A stretch of DNA of 32,163 nt. It comes from an uncultured Oleispira sp. (GTDB lineage: Bacteria; Pseudomonadota; Gammaproteobacteria; Pseudomonadales; Oceanobacteraceae). The notes beneath the pieces were generated by a model that was not told where the DNA came from, did no database searches, and saw only the letters and a program-made list of their open reading frames with translations. A program made the position numbers and the translations under genes. Positions within the stretch are counted from its first letter, which is position 1. Every line of letters starts with the position of its first letter. The DNA lies in NCBI GenBank assembly GCA_913019965.1, contig CAJVZR010000048.1:1-32163 (forward strand). Reading direction: 5' to 3'. Below, in pieces: positions 15,437 to 24,457 of this stretch.

Positions 15437-17902
15437 ATGACGACTGCTAAAAAGCCGACTAGGGCAAGCAAATCTAGTACAAAGAAAACCGCGGTAAAGA
15501 AAGTACCTGCGGATAAAAAGAAAGCGCCTAAAAAGAAGGCGCCACAAGCGGCTGCACCGAATAAATCCCCACGAAGCCTGAAACAAAAGCTTTGGTCTTG
15601 GTTTTGGCGTCTATCTATTCTAATGATATTGGCCTTAGGTACTTGGCTTATCTATCTCGATGCGCAATTACGCAGCCAATTTGATGGTAATAAATGGACG
15701 CTACCGGCGAAGGTCTATGCGCGTCCGCTATCGTTATACCCTGGCTTACTATTATCAACCGAACAACTAAAAGCCGAGTTGCAGTGGAATGATTATAAGC
15801 CGGTTAGCAATGTGGTGATGCCAGGGACCTATGGTCGTGATGGTAAAGATTGGATTATTTATCGCCGAGCATTTTCTTTTGCTGATCAGGTCGAAAATGC
15901 GGTAAAAATTCGTCTCTCTTTTGCCTCGGGCCGAATCGATCAACTGACTATCGACGGGCAGCGCGAAGGGTTAGTACGCATTGAACCACAATACATCGGG
16001 GGCATTTTTCCTGCTCATCATGAAGACCGTGAACTCATTGCATTAGCGGATGTGCCCCCGGCCTTGGTTGCGGCATTAGTGGCGGTAGAAGATCGTGCTT
16101 TCTTTGATCATTATGGCATTTCAATTCGTGGAATTTTACGCGCGATGAAAGCGAATGTTGCTGCTGGCCGGACGGTTCAAGGGGGATCAACCCTCACTCA
16201 GCAATTGGTAAAAAACTTCTTTTTAACTAATGAGCGCTCGTTGCAGCGCAAGGTAAAAGAAGCCTTTATGGCCCTGTTATTGGAATTGCATTACAGCAAA
16301 GAAGATATTTTACAGGCCTATTTAAATGAGGTGTATTTAGGTCAGTCGGGTCGACGCTCAATTCATGGCATTGCTCTCGCCAGTCGTTTCTACTTTGCTA
16401 AAAATGTTCAGCAATTGAATTTATCCGAAGTCGCGTTATTAGTCGGCATGATAAAGGGGCCTTCTTATTACAATCCATTCCGTCATCCGGATCGAGCGCG
16501 CACTCGCCGCGATTTAGTATTAAACGTGATGGCTGAGTTGAAGATTATTTCAACCACTGAGCGTATCAATGCCCAGGGTAAAGAGATTCAAGTCGCGGCG
16601 TCCGGGCGAGCAGGGCAAAGAGAGTATCCGGCATTTATTCAATTGGTTAAGCGTCAATTGCAAAGTGACTATCGCTTAGAGGATTTGCAAAATACTGGCT
16701 TAAGAATTTTTACGACCCTCGACCCTTGGCTGCAACATGCTACGGAGAAGTCGATTCAAAAGCATGTTGATCAACTGGAAAAAAGAGCGGGCTATAATAA
16801 GCCGACTCTAGAAGCGGCGGCTGTGGTGACCAGTGTTGATGGCGCCGAAGTACGAGCTATTGTTGGCTCTCGACGAGTACGCTATTTTGGTTTCAACCGG
16901 GCTTTAGATGCTCAGCGTTCGATTGGCTCGTTAGCAAAACCGGCGGTTTATCTGACGGCATTAGCGTCTGGGCGCTATGATTGGTCGAGCATTATCGACG
17001 ATAAAAGCGTCAGTGTTGCAGGTCAAGATGGCAGCTTATGGCAACCAAGAAATTATGACAAAAAAGATCATGGCAAGTTGTTTATGGTGGATGCCATGGC
17101 GAGGTCGCTCAATCAGGCGACGGCTCGCCTAGGAATGAAAGTAGGTATCAGTCAGGTTGTCGATACGTTTGCACGCTTAGGAATTGATAAGTACATCCCG
17201 CCTTACCCGTCGATCTTATTGGGTTCGTTATCGATGTCACCCTTAGAAGTGACGCAAATGTTTCAGACCTATGCATCGGGTGGCTTTGCCATGCAGCCGA
17301 GAGTTATTCAAGCCTTAACCACCAGTGATAATCAGGTATTAACGTCTTATGCGTTAGAAGGACGACAAGCGTTTTCCCCCGAATTAATCGAAAACTTGCG
17401 TTATGGTATGCAGCAAGTTGTGGTGCAAGGCACCGGTAAGCGTTTAGGGCGAACATTTAATACAACAAAAATTGCCGCTAAAACGGGAACCAGTGACGAG
17501 CAAAGAGATTCTTGGTTTGCGGGTTTTGATGATCGTCACTTAGCGGTAATCTGGCTCGGCCGAGATGATAATAAAAGCACGCCGTTTACTGGGGCGAGTG
17601 GTGCTCTACCAATTTGGCAGAATATATTTCAACGTTCAGGCCTAGAACCGTTAACCCCGTTAGTTGATCTCGATTGGGCTTGGGTAAATGAATATGGTCA
17701 GTTGGTCGCAAAAGAATGTGGAGGCATTCGCAGGATGCCCTTTATGCGGGGATCATTAGAAGGTCGCGCTTTTGCAGGGCGTGAGATATCCTGTGCAGAA
17801 GCGAAGGTATCAGGTGATAAGGTTGATGCCACATCCGCAAATAATAGAGAGACGTCGGTAGACAAAAAAGGTGGAAGTTCGTGGTTCGATTGGCTGTTTT
17901 AG
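15437..17902 (+). CDS. mrcB: Penicillin-binding protein 1b, bifunctional peptidoglycan synthase
   Basis: This 821-residue class A PBP polymerises lipid II and cross-links the glycan strands. In order: a Lys/Ala/Pro-rich cytoplasmic tail (1-50), one membrane span (about 57-74), a UB2H-type domain (about 82-180), the GT51 domain with catalytic E218 in AVEDRAFFDH and GGSTLTQQLVKN, then the transpeptidase with S498-L-A-K501, S557-L-N559 and K682-T-G684. All catalytic residues are present. The UB2H domain is the docking site for LpoB in E. coli. Here the next gene, overlapping by 22 bases, encodes a TPR lipoprotein that fits the alternative activator LpoP. The tail with repeated KK-AP blocks is longer than in many homologues. 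No strong Shine-Dalgarno is seen at 15437. Confidence 0.97.
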   Translation: MTTAKKPTRASKSSTKKTAVKKVPADKKKAPKKKAPQAAAPNKSPRSLKQKLWSWFWRLSILMILALGTWLIYLDAQLRSQFDGNKWTLPAKVYARPLSLYPGLLLSTEQLKAELQWNDYKPVSNVVMPGTYGRDGKDWIIYRRAFSFADQVENAVKIRLSFASGRIDQLTIDGQREGLVRIEPQYIGGIFPAHHEDRELIALADVPPALVAALVAVEDRAFFDHYGISIRGILRAMKANVAAGRTVQGGSTLTQQLVKNFFLTNERSLQRKVKEAFMALLLELHYSKEDILQAYLNEVYLGQSGRRSIHGIALASRFYFAKNVQQLNLSEVALLVGMIKGPSYYNPFRHPDRARTRRDLVLNVMAELKIISTTERINAQGKEIQVAASGRAGQREYPAFIQLVKRQLQSDYRLEDLQNTGLRIFTTLDPWLQHATEKSIQKHVDQLEKRAGYNKPTLEAAAVVTSVDGAEVRAIVGSRRVRYFGFNRALDAQRSIGSLAKPAVYLTALASGRYDWSSIIDDKSVSVAGQDGSLWQPRNYDKKDHGKLFMVDAMARSLNQATARLGMKVGISQVVDTFARLGIDKYIPPYPSILLGSLSMSPLEVTQMFQTYASGGFAMQPRVIQALTTSDNQVLTSYALEGRQAFSPELIENLRYGMQQVVVQGTGKRLGRTFNTTKIAAKTGTSDEQRDSWFAGFDDRHLAVIWLGRDDNKSTPFTGASGALPIWQNIFQRSGLEPLTPLVDLDWAWVNEYGQLVAKECGGIRRMPFMRGSLEGRAFAGREISCAEAKVSGDKVDATSANNRETSVDKKGGSSWFDWLF

Positions 17903-18354
17903 TATTTCTTTTTCTTCAAATTATTTTTGTTACGACGCTGAGTGGTTGTAGTGGATTGCCGAGCGCTTCGGATGCTGAACGTCACGATCCACGCCAGCAA
18001 CAAAGCACGGAAGAAACTAACGTCAGTATTGAAAATGATATTGTGCGCTTAGATGAAGGGGAGCACCATCCTGCAGTTCAAGTGCTATTAACCCAAGCGG
18101 AAGAAGCCCGCCAACAAGGTCAACATCAGCAAGCGCTATCGTATCTCGATCGCGCGCGACAAATACAACCGCGTAATTCGGCGATTTTTTATCGACAGGC
18201 GTGGCTAAATTATCAGCTTGGTGAATTACAACAGGTTCAGCAATTGCTGCAGAGGGCACGGTTATTCTTACGAGCTTCCGTTGCCAACTTTGAAGTATTA
18301 CAGCGCCGTATTCAGACGCTGCAATTTAAGGCTGATGCTAAGCAAGGCTATTAG
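17881..18354 (+). CDS. LpoP-like TPR lipoprotein, probable PBP1b activator
   Basis: This 157-residue lipoprotein starts at GTG 17881 inside the mrcB 3' end, preceded by AAGGTGGAAG. The signal runs VLVFLFLQIIFVTTLSGC (C23), followed by a low-complexity acidic/polar linker and a TPR-like helical region at about 60-140 (LLTQAEEARQQGQHQQALSY, LDRARQIQPRNSAIFYRQAW, NYQLGELQQVQQLLQRARLF). In P. aeruginosa the TPR lipoprotein LpoP, encoded with ponB, activates PBP1b from the outer membrane, replacing E. coli LpoB. Gene order, the lipobox and the TPR all fit that role here; binding is inferred. The 22-base overlap implies translational coupling and matched expression. The gene ends only nine bases from the convergent chemotaxis gene, leaving no room for separate terminators. 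Confidence 0.82.
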   Translation: MVRLAVLVFLFLQIIFVTTLSGCSGLPSASDAERHDPRQQQSTEETNVSIENDIVRLDEGEHHPAVQVLLTQAEEARQQGQHQQALSYLDRARQIQPRNSAIFYRQAWLNYQLGELQQVQQLLQRARLFLRASVANFEVLQRRIQTLQFKADAKQGY

Positions 18355-18363
18355 TTTTAGTTG

Positions 18364-19869
18364 CTAACTTGGATCATGTTTACTGGTTGTAAATTGAGTT
18401 AATAAGCCTCGCAAGTCGGATGACATGCTAATAAGCGTTTCGCCATCTCGTGCCGCATCATTAGCACGCTGATTTGTTTCTTGGCTAACATCACGAATGC
18501 TGGTGATATTATTATTCACTTCGCCAACAACCTGATGTTGCTCTGAAACCGCTTGTGCGATTTGCTGGTTCATCGAATGGATTGTTCCTACTGCATCTTT
18601 CATTGCCAATAGGCGCTCTTTTGTTTCTTCTGTTTGCTGTACGCTCGATTCCACACTTTGCTTGCTGGTATCCATAGCGGTAACGGCGTCTTGACTACCT
18701 TTTTGTAGTTTCTCGATCATCTGCTGAATTTCTTCAGTGCTTTGTTGAGTACGAGAAGCCAATGTCCTAACTTCATCGGCGACAACGGCGAAGCCTCTTC
18801 CTTGTTCCCCAGCACGGGCCGCTTCAATGGCTGCGTTTAATGCCAACAAGTTGGTTTGCTCAGCGATACCTCGGATAACGGTTAAAACAGAGCCGATATT
18901 ATTACTCTCTTCATCTAAATCTTTAATGACACTGTAGGCGCGATCAATATGCTGTGACAAGTCTTTGATCGTGGTCTGGGCGCGATCAATACGTTCCTCG
19001 CTATCTTTTGCCGAAGAGTCTGCTTCTCCAGCGGCGTTCGCCGCTGCCGTTGCATGCTGATTAACTTCTTGCATCGCGGCAGTCATTTCATTGGTCGCTG
19101 TGGCAATCATGTCGGTTTCTAATTGCTGTTGTTGCGCGCCGGTAGCCATGGCTTGGGTATTTTTATTAAAGTCTTCGCCAGTACTATTCAGCTTAATTGC
19201 GAGATGACCTACGTTGCTAACTAGCTCATCTAGCTGTCCAAAAAAGTTATTAAAACCATGACTGAATTCACCTTGGGCGTTAGAAACCCGGTAGCGTAAG
19301 TCGATCTCTCCTTCTTTACTAATGTGGTTGCCTATTTCATTCAGCTCTTCAGTTTGCGCGAACTCAAGCTCGGCTTTATGAGCGAGATAGATAATAAGCC
19401 CTGCTTCAACTACAACATAAGCAGCATGAATCATTACTATGCTGAAAGTATTACGGTTTTCGAAGACATAGATGCTGGCATTGGATTGTTGTAAATAGCT
19501 GAATAATAAGTGGTGAACGGCAATGGTCACTGCGGCTGCTAAAACAGGGCGCCAATCGTGAAAGTAAAGCAGCATGGCAAGACTGACAAATATGCCAAAA
19601 TGGATCTCTAGCATGCCGTGGGCTTGTTGAATATTCAGTGCAGAAAAGATCATCAGAGAGATCCCAAACGAAATTCGGGTCGCTGCACTGGTGGCTTGAG
19701 TTTTGGCTAGTAAGGTCGGTATTAAGGCAGCTGGTAAACCAATAAATATAGCTTCGGCCCAGGTATCATACCAACTAGCTAGAATAAGAGAGAAGCCAAA
19801 TAAGCCCCATAGAACAAAGGAAAAAAACCGATTGGCTTGATGATAAAAAGCAATGCGAGCATGGCTCAT
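18364..19869 (-). CDS. Methyl-accepting chemotaxis protein with multi-pass membrane sensor
   Basis: This 501-residue receptor differs from the usual periplasmic-loop type: residues 15-163 form about six membrane helices with conserved histidines (H90 in EIHFGIF, H104 in YFHDWRP, H119-H120 in AVHHLLF). A HAMP-like linker (about 165-220) and a long coiled-coil signalling domain follow. The CheA/CheW-binding tip is intact: [20 protein letters not shown] (335-354) and [13 protein letters not shown]. The C-terminus lacks the NWETF-type pentapeptide that tethers CheR/CheB in some receptors. The ligand is unknown; the membrane sensor may read a hydrophobic or redox-linked signal. A strong TTAGGAG Shine-Dalgarno lies before the ATG but can be paired in a leader hairpin. 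No other chemotaxis gene is in the window. Confidence 0.95.
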   Translation of the reverse strand: MSHARIAFYHQANRFFSFVLWGLFGFSLILASWYDTWAEAIFIGLPAALIPTLLAKTQATSAATRISFGISLMIFSALNIQQAHGMLEIHFGIFVSLAMLLYFHDWRPVLAAAVTIAVHHLLFSYLQQSNASIYVFENRNTFSIVMIHAAYVVVEAGLIIYLAHKAELEFAQTEELNEIGNHISKEGEIDLRYRVSNAQGEFSHGFNNFFGQLDELVSNVGHLAIKLNSTGEDFNKNTQAMATGAQQQQLETDMIATATNEMTAAMQEVNQHATAAANAAGEADSSAKDSEERIDRAQTTIKDLSQHIDRAYSVIKDLDEESNNIGSVLTVIRGIAEQTNLLALNAAIEAARAGEQGRGFAVVADEVRTLASRTQQSTEEIQQMIEKLQKGSQDAVTAMDTSKQSVESSVQQTEETKERLLAMKDAVGTIHSMNQQIAQAVSEQHQVVGEVNNNITSIRDVSQETNQRANDAARDGETLISMSSDLRGLLTQFTTSKHDPS

Positions 19870-19877
19870 AAGAGACT

Positions 19878-19935
19878 CCTAAGATAATTATTAACAGCAA
19901 TCTTAGTTAAGACTAGTGTTGATGCTTATCTTAGG
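19878..19935 (-). promoter_or_regulatory. Leader stem that could hide the chemotaxis receptor ribosome binding site
   Basis: On the minus strand CCTAAGATAA (19935-19926) is the exact complement of TTATCTTAGG (19887-19878), whose end overlaps the Shine-Dalgarno TTAGGAG. A second copy of the pairing heptamer CTAAGAT (19906-19900) lies between them and can compete. Two exclusive stems are possible, both covering the ribosome site. This is inferred from base pairing only. Confidence 0.45.
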
Positions 19936-19985
19936 TTAGTCCAATTCGGCTATTTTTCCTTAGTTATAGCAAGGAATTTAATACT

Positions 19986-20597
19986 CTAAGCATTGCTTCT
20001 ATTGTTGAGGTAGAAGGCACGGTTAATAGAAGCCAGCAATAACCCTAAGGCAAATTCTAATGGCCATTTAGCGGCGAGTTCAGTCGCTACAGGATTCCCC
20101 TGTAAGCTATTAAGAATAATAATCAAGCTTGCTAAAGCTGCGACTGATAGTGCTAGGTTTGCCTGTTTTACACAAACACCCGTGGCTTTTATGAGTAATA
20201 AACGGGCAATTGCAAAACTACTAATTAAAGCGCTGGCGACGAGCAAATAATTCAAGTTATGTGTTTGCTGGCAGAGCCAATAGATACCACAGACCCCAAG
20301 CAAAATTCTGCCCCAAGCTTCTTTAGGCCAGTCAATTTTAAAGGCCAAGGCCAGCAGGACAAAGCTCAATAAAGGAAAAGCAGCATAGAAGGCTAGCTGT
20401 TTAAACCAAAACATCGGTTCTAATTCGATGATATGGGTTAATAAGCTGGAAGCGGCAAAAGAAAGAACCAATAAGCCACTGCAAAATGCCGCAGCGAACC
20501 AGCCTGGTGTTTCATCTTTAGGTTGCCAAGTCTTTAGCATCCAAAGAGCCGTGAGCAGCATTAATAGCTGCCCTGCAATCGTTAAAACCGTATTCAT
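19986..20597 (-). CDS. Multi-pass membrane protein of unknown function, coupled to hemL
   Basis: This 203-residue hydrophobic protein has about six membrane spans (for example VLTIAGQLLMLLTALWML at the start and FAIARLLLI further on). There are no charged catalytic clusters, no Cys pairs beyond scattered residues and no domain that I recognise. Its ATG overlaps the hemL stop codon in a TAATG junction, so it should be translated by re-initiation after hemL. Coupling could mean a link to tetrapyrrole synthesis, but it may be simple operon compaction. The 116 bases after it hold the leader of the chemotaxis receptor. Confidence 0.8.
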   Translation of the reverse strand: MNTVLTIAGQLLMLLTALWMLKTWQPKDETPGWFAAAFCSGLLVLSFAASSLLTHIIELEPMFWFKQLAFYAAFPLLSFVLLALAFKIDWPKEAWGRILLGVCGIYWLCQQTHNLNYLLVASALISSFAIARLLLIKATGVCVKQANLALSVAALASLIIILNSLQGNPVATELAAKWPLEFALGLLLASINRAFYLNNRSNA

Positions 20598-21913
20598 TAT
20601 TTCGCGGCCATTTGGGCTGCTTTCATTTCTGCAAAGACGACATCCGCAGCGGCAATGGTATCTGCTACATCTTGTTCACTATGCGCTGCCGACATAAAGC
20701 CTGCTTCGAATGCAGATGGTGCTAAATACACACCTTGTTCTAGCATTCCATGGAAAAAGGCTTTGAAAGCTTCTTGATCACATTCACACACTTGGGCAAA
20801 GTTGTTCACGGTTTCGGCTTCGGTAAAGAAGAAGCCAAACATAGAGCCTGCGTTATTGGTGGTAAAAGGAATACCGTTTTTATCAGCGGCAGTTTGTAAT
20901 CCCGTGCATAGTTGTTCTACACGAGTATCAAGCTGTTCGTATAAATCGCCTTGCTGCACCGACTTCATCATGGCTAAACCAGCAGCCATGGCTAACGGGT
21001 TGCCTGATAAAGTGCCTGCTTGATAAACTGGACCAATGGGCGCTAGGTATTCCATTATTTCACGCTTGCCACCAAACGCGCCTACAGGAAGGCCACCGCC
21101 GATCACTTTCCCTAGAGTTGTTAAATCTGGCTGGATACCGTAATAACCTTGAGCGCCAGTTAGTGATACGCGGAAGCCAGACATCACTTCGTCAAAAATT
21201 AATACCGCGCCATGTTGATCACAGACGTCACGCAAGCATTGTAAAAACTCCTTGCTGGGTGGAATGCAGTTCATGTTACCCGCAACAGGCTCAACGATAA
21301 TACAGGCGACTTGATCTCCGCATTCAGCGAAATACGTTTTCACGCTGTCGATGTCGTTGTAGTTAAGTGTGACGGTATCATCGGCAACGCCAGCAGGAAC
21401 ACCCGGAGAAGAAGGAACACCTAAGGTTAATGCGCCAGAACCGGCTTTTACTAAAAGTGAGTCAGCGTGACCGTGATAACAACCTTCAAATTTCACTAAC
21501 TTATCACGACCGTTAAAGCCACGGGCTAAACGAATAGCACTCATCGTCGCTTCAGTACCAGAATTCACCATGCGAACCATATCCATACCCGGCATGATAC
21601 CGCAGACCGTTTTCGCCATTTCAATTTCAATTTCTGTCGGCGCACCAAAGCTTAGGCCTTGGTCTAATTGAGCTTTTACGGCTTCAATGACGTCGCCACG
21701 AGCGTGCCCCATAATCATTGGACCCCAAGAGCCGACATAATCAATATAGCGATTACCGTCAGCATCAAAGACACAAGAGCCTTCACCGCGTTCGAAGAAA
21801 ATTGGCGTACCACCGACTCCTTTAAAAGCACGAACAGGAGAGTTAACGCCACCTGGAATAAACTCTTGGGCGCGATCAAAAAGGTTTTGTGATTGGTCGA
21901 TTGAATAGGACAT
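20597..21913 (-). CDS. hemL: Glutamate-1-semialdehyde 2,1-aminomutase
   Basis: This 438-residue PLP enzyme converts glutamate-1-semialdehyde to 5-aminolevulinate, the second step of the C5 route to haem. The signatures are clear: [17 protein letters not shown] at the start, [17 protein letters not shown] (about 116-132), [27 protein letters not shown] with D241 for the pyridine nitrogen, and the PLP lysine K269 in [18 protein letters not shown]. The length is slightly above the typical 426-430. It is the first gene of a two-gene run with the membrane protein at the TAATG junction. No strong Shine-Dalgarno precedes the ATG (GAG only). Upstream lies a structured repeat-like element and then hemJ, also on the minus strand, so hem genes cluster here. 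Confidence 0.98.
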   Translation of the reverse strand: MSYSIDQSQNLFDRAQEFIPGGVNSPVRAFKGVGGTPIFFERGEGSCVFDADGNRYIDYVGSWGPMIMGHARGDVIEAVKAQLDQGLSFGAPTEIEIEMAKTVCGIMPGMDMVRMVNSGTEATMSAIRLARGFNGRDKLVKFEGCYHGHADSLLVKAGSGALTLGVPSSPGVPAGVADDTVTLNYNDIDSVKTYFAECGDQVACIIVEPVAGNMNCIPPSKEFLQCLRDVCDQHGAVLIFDEVMSGFRVSLTGAQGYYGIQPDLTTLGKVIGGGLPVGAFGGKREIMEYLAPIGPVYQAGTLSGNPLAMAAGLAMMKSVQQGDLYEQLDTRVEQLCTGLQTAADKNGIPFTTNNAGSMFGFFFTEAETVNNFAQVCECDQEAFKAFFHGMLEQGVYLAPSAFEAGFMSAAHSEQDVADTIAAADVVFAEMKAAQMAAK

Positions 21914-21969
21914 AAGGTGCTCGTTAAAATAAATTTATAATTCTTTTGCTACACAAACCTGTGTAAGCC

Positions 21970-22080
21970 GTGCGTATGATTGAGTATTTCTTCCACGAGA
22001 CGCCGTGAATACGGTCCCTGTAGGCTTGGGCTCGGCTCCTGCCTCACACACTCGCTACAGTAACACTCAATAATACGTAC
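21970..22080. repeat. Structured intergenic repeat-like element between hemL and hemJ
   Basis: The ends form an imperfect inverted repeat: GTGCGTATGATTGAGT (21970-21985) against ACTCAATAATACGTAC (22065-22080), 14 of 16 paired. A nested CTGTAG (22018-22023) pairs with CTACAG (22055-22060), and CCGT-gaat-ACGG forms a small hairpin near 22003-22014. The internal text (GCCGTGAATACGGTCCCTGT, GGCTCGGCTCCTGCC) is richer in GC than the flanks. This resembles dispersed intergenic repeats of marine gammaproteobacteria. I see no second copy in the window. Confidence 0.6.
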
Positions 22081-22126
22081 TCTTACTTTCCAGATTCTAA
22101 TAATGATTCGTTTGCTGTACTGCTAA

Positions 22127-22549
22127 TTAAAAAGGCCTAACAACCACTAGAACAATAATGGCGATTAAGAATAAAACCGGTACTTCGTTAAACCAACGAT
22201 AAAATACGTGGCTTTTATCGTTAATATCTTGTTCAAACTTCTTACGTAAAGCACCACACATAAAGTGATAACCCACTAAAATTGTAACTAAAGTGAGCTT
22301 GGCATGCATCCAGCCTTGGCTTAAATAATATCCAGAGTTTAGAGTGATCATCCAGATGCCAAGAGCAATTACTACAATCATCGAAGGCGTCATAATGCCG
22401 CGATAAAGTTTGCGCTCCATAATTTTGAAGCGATCTTTACTAACTTGATCTTCAGCCATGGCGTGATAAACAAATAGACGCGGTAAATAAAACAAAGCTG
22501 CAAACCAGGTGACAACGGCAACAATATGGAAGGCTTTAAGCCAAAGCAT
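22127..22549 (-). CDS. hemJ: HemJ protoporphyrinogen IX oxidase
   Basis: This 140-residue integral membrane protein has four spans. It matches the HemJ/UPF0093 family, which oxidises protoporphyrinogen IX to protoporphyrin IX in the penultimate haem step of many gammaproteobacteria lacking HemG or HemY. Diagnostic text is WLKAFHIVAVVTWFAALFYL (about 3-22), with H8 as probable haem ligand, LFVYHA, ERKLYRGIMTPSM, GWMHAKL (with its histidine) and the C-terminal RWFNEVPVLFLIAI. The length is typical. It follows the CLC gene by 35 bases on the same strand, so the two may share a transcript, and precedes hemL after the repeat-like element. Confidence 0.93.
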   Translation of the reverse strand: MLWLKAFHIVAVVTWFAALFYLPRLFVYHAMAEDQVSKDRFKIMERKLYRGIMTPSMIVVIALGIWMITLNSGYYLSQGWMHAKLTLVTILVGYHFMCGALRKKFEQDINDKSHVFYRWFNEVPVLFLIAIIVLVVVRPF

Positions 22550-22584
22550 GATTTCTCTCTCTTGATTCTATTATAATTGCTAAT

Positions 22585-24306
22585 TTAAGACTCTATTGCT
22601 TGTGGCTGATAGCGATAATGCTGTTCAATCATCTCTCGGCTTACGATACCGACGACGTGATTAAATTGTTCATCACGATGAACCACCAACCATTCTATGT
22701 GATGCTGTTGCATCAGGTCTAAAGCATTCTGCAGATTAGCCATTAAGGAGATCGATTTTACCATTTTTCGTTCGCCTGGAAGTAATAAACAGTCAATATC
22801 TTGATGATCTGGATCAGCCCGATCAAACTTTTCTAATGCATTATTCGTCTCAACATGGCTTTCGATGAAGCGTGCTAGATCGGTTGTTAATAGAAGCTGC
22901 TGTTCAGTTTCTATATATAGCCAAGCTGGCTGGTGGCTGAGAATTAATTGAGCGCTCTCTAAATTAACCATGCGTTGAGTCGAACTAAAACTTTGCGACA
23001 TCAGCTGCCCTACCCAGGTATTGCGTAATAGCTGTTTAACAGGATCCTGATTAACGGCCAAATTGGTCTGTATGCGGAAAATAGAGGGTAGGTGGAAGAT
23101 CTCACTGGCGGTCAGGCTTGCAATAACGATCGCCATCATTCCCGGCAGAATAATATTAGGATTGGCCGTGAGTTCTAAAAGTGCCATCAATGCGGCGAGC
23201 GGCGCTCTTAATACGGCCGCCATCATTGCCCCCATTCCGAGCATGGCATAAAAGCCAATATTTACGGGGTAGTTAGGCATGAAGTATGAGGACAGTTGGC
23301 CTAGCATGGCACCAATGGCTGCCCCCATGAATAAACTTGGTCCAATAAGCCCTCCAGGAAAACCGGTTGCCGAAGCCCAGCCCGATAAAATGAGCTTGGC
23401 AAACAATAAGGCAAAGGCAAGACCAAAAACCGCTTCTCCTTGCAGCCAGGAGTTGACGCTGTCATAACCAATTCCCATGACTTCCGGCAAGTAAATACTG
23501 GTGATTGCGGCGCAGATGCCTAATAACCCCCAAGTTTGCCAAAGTGGGCGCGTATTCCAGCGCTGCATTACTTTTACTGTTGCAATGTAGAGGCTGCCTA
23601 ACATACCGCAGACTAAGGCTAATAATAAAATATAGGGGATTTCTAATAGCGATCCCATTTCTAATGAGGGTACAACAAAGGCGGTTTCGTTACCGAATAC
23701 GGCGCGACTCACAATTGCTCCGGTTACAGAGGAAAGGATGATGGGAATAAAACCTTTAATGCTGTATTCCAATAAGACGACTTCCATGGCAAAAATAACC
23801 CCTGCCATGGGGGTATTAAATGAGGCCGAGATGGCACTAGCGACACCACAGGCAGCAAGAATTCTTAATCTGTGGTGAGGAGTCTTAAAGAATTGACCAA
23901 ATTGGCTCGCGGACCCTGCGCCAATATGCACCGCAGGACCTTCGCGACCAATACTATGGCCACCGAGAAGGGCAATGATGGCCCCGAAGAATTGAGCAAT
24001 TAAATTGGTTTTAGGCAGATAACCCTGATGCTGTTCGATTCTTTGTAGTACATGGCCGACCCCTACTTTACGTTGCTGCGGCTTAAGGCGACTGAAAATG
24101 AGAATTAACAGTACGGTAGAAGTCAGTAATAAGATAATGCGAGTAAGAGTAGAAAGGGACTCAAAACCTTCATGATCCGCAGAGGGAAGCCAGTGCTCCA
24201 GAGGCAATTCATAGGCTAGGCGAAATAAAGTGATAAGGCCTGCACTAATTAAACCGACAAAGGTTGCTAGCAAAGCTAAGGATATTTGGCTTTCTTTAAC
24301 CTTCAT
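22585..24306 (-). CDS. CLC-family chloride transporter/channel with C-terminal CBS domains
   Basis: This 573-residue protein has the CLC membrane core of about 430 residues and a cytoplasmic CBS pair (about 440-565, ending HHIEWLVVHRDEQFNHVVG and VSREMIEQHY). The selectivity and gating motif GREGP (120-124, gating glutamate E122) and GGLIGPSLFMGAAIG are present. The first chloride-site motif GSGIP of E. coli ClcA is replaced here by GVGHV at about 82-86, so ion coordination may differ, as in a subclass of bacterial CLC proteins. Roles include acid resistance or chloride homeostasis. CBS domains often bind adenine nucleotides and gate transport, but the ligand is unknown here. It is first in a run with hemJ and divergent from argC across 151 bases. 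Confidence 0.92.
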   Translation of the reverse strand: MKVKESQISLALLATFVGLISAGLITLFRLAYELPLEHWLPSADHEGFESLSTLTRIILLLTSTVLLILIFSRLKPQQRKVGVGHVLQRIEQHQGYLPKTNLIAQFFGAIIALLGGHSIGREGPAVHIGAGSASQFGQFFKTPHHRLRILAACGVASAISASFNTPMAGVIFAMEVVLLEYSIKGFIPIILSSVTGAIVSRAVFGNETAFVVPSLEMGSLLEIPYILLLALVCGMLGSLYIATVKVMQRWNTRPLWQTWGLLGICAAITSIYLPEVMGIGYDSVNSWLQGEAVFGLAFALLFAKLILSGWASATGFPGGLIGPSLFMGAAIGAMLGQLSSYFMPNYPVNIGFYAMLGMGAMMAAVLRAPLAALMALLELTANPNIILPGMMAIVIASLTASEIFHLPSIFRIQTNLAVNQDPVKQLLRNTWVGQLMSQSFSSTQRMVNLESAQLILSHQPAWLYIETEQQLLLTTDLARFIESHVETNNALEKFDRADPDHQDIDCLLLPGERKMVKSISLMANLQNALDLMQQHHIEWLVVHRDEQFNHVVGIVSREMIEQHYRYQPQAIES

Positions 24307-24415
24307 TATTGTCCCTATCGGTTGAATCGAATCGGCTTAGTTTTGTCGATTGCTGCAAATTATACGAATTTTTTGTCTATCTTAACTAACAATTCTGATG
24401 AGAAGGCTTATTATA

Positions 24416-24428
24416 AGCATCTTTATCT
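24416..24428. promoter_or_regulatory. Short palindrome upstream of argC
   Basis: GCTTAT-T-ATAAGC is a perfect 6-1-6 palindrome in the divergent gap between the CLC gene and argC, 30 bases before the argC GTG. It does not match the ARG-box consensus. It could be an operator or a chance palindrome. Confidence 0.25.
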
Positions 24429-24457
24429 GTCCTGTATCTTAGATTAGAGGCACGCAA

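Noticed and set aside
15341..15586. Minus-strand frame rich in Arg/Phe opposite the mrcB start
   Set aside because: It is the antisense of the Lys/Ala-rich mrcB tail, with low-complexity composition and no homology signal.
24416..24428. ArgR operator before argC
   Set aside because: The palindrome GCTTATTATAAGC lacks the TGNAT/ATNCA ends of an ARG box.
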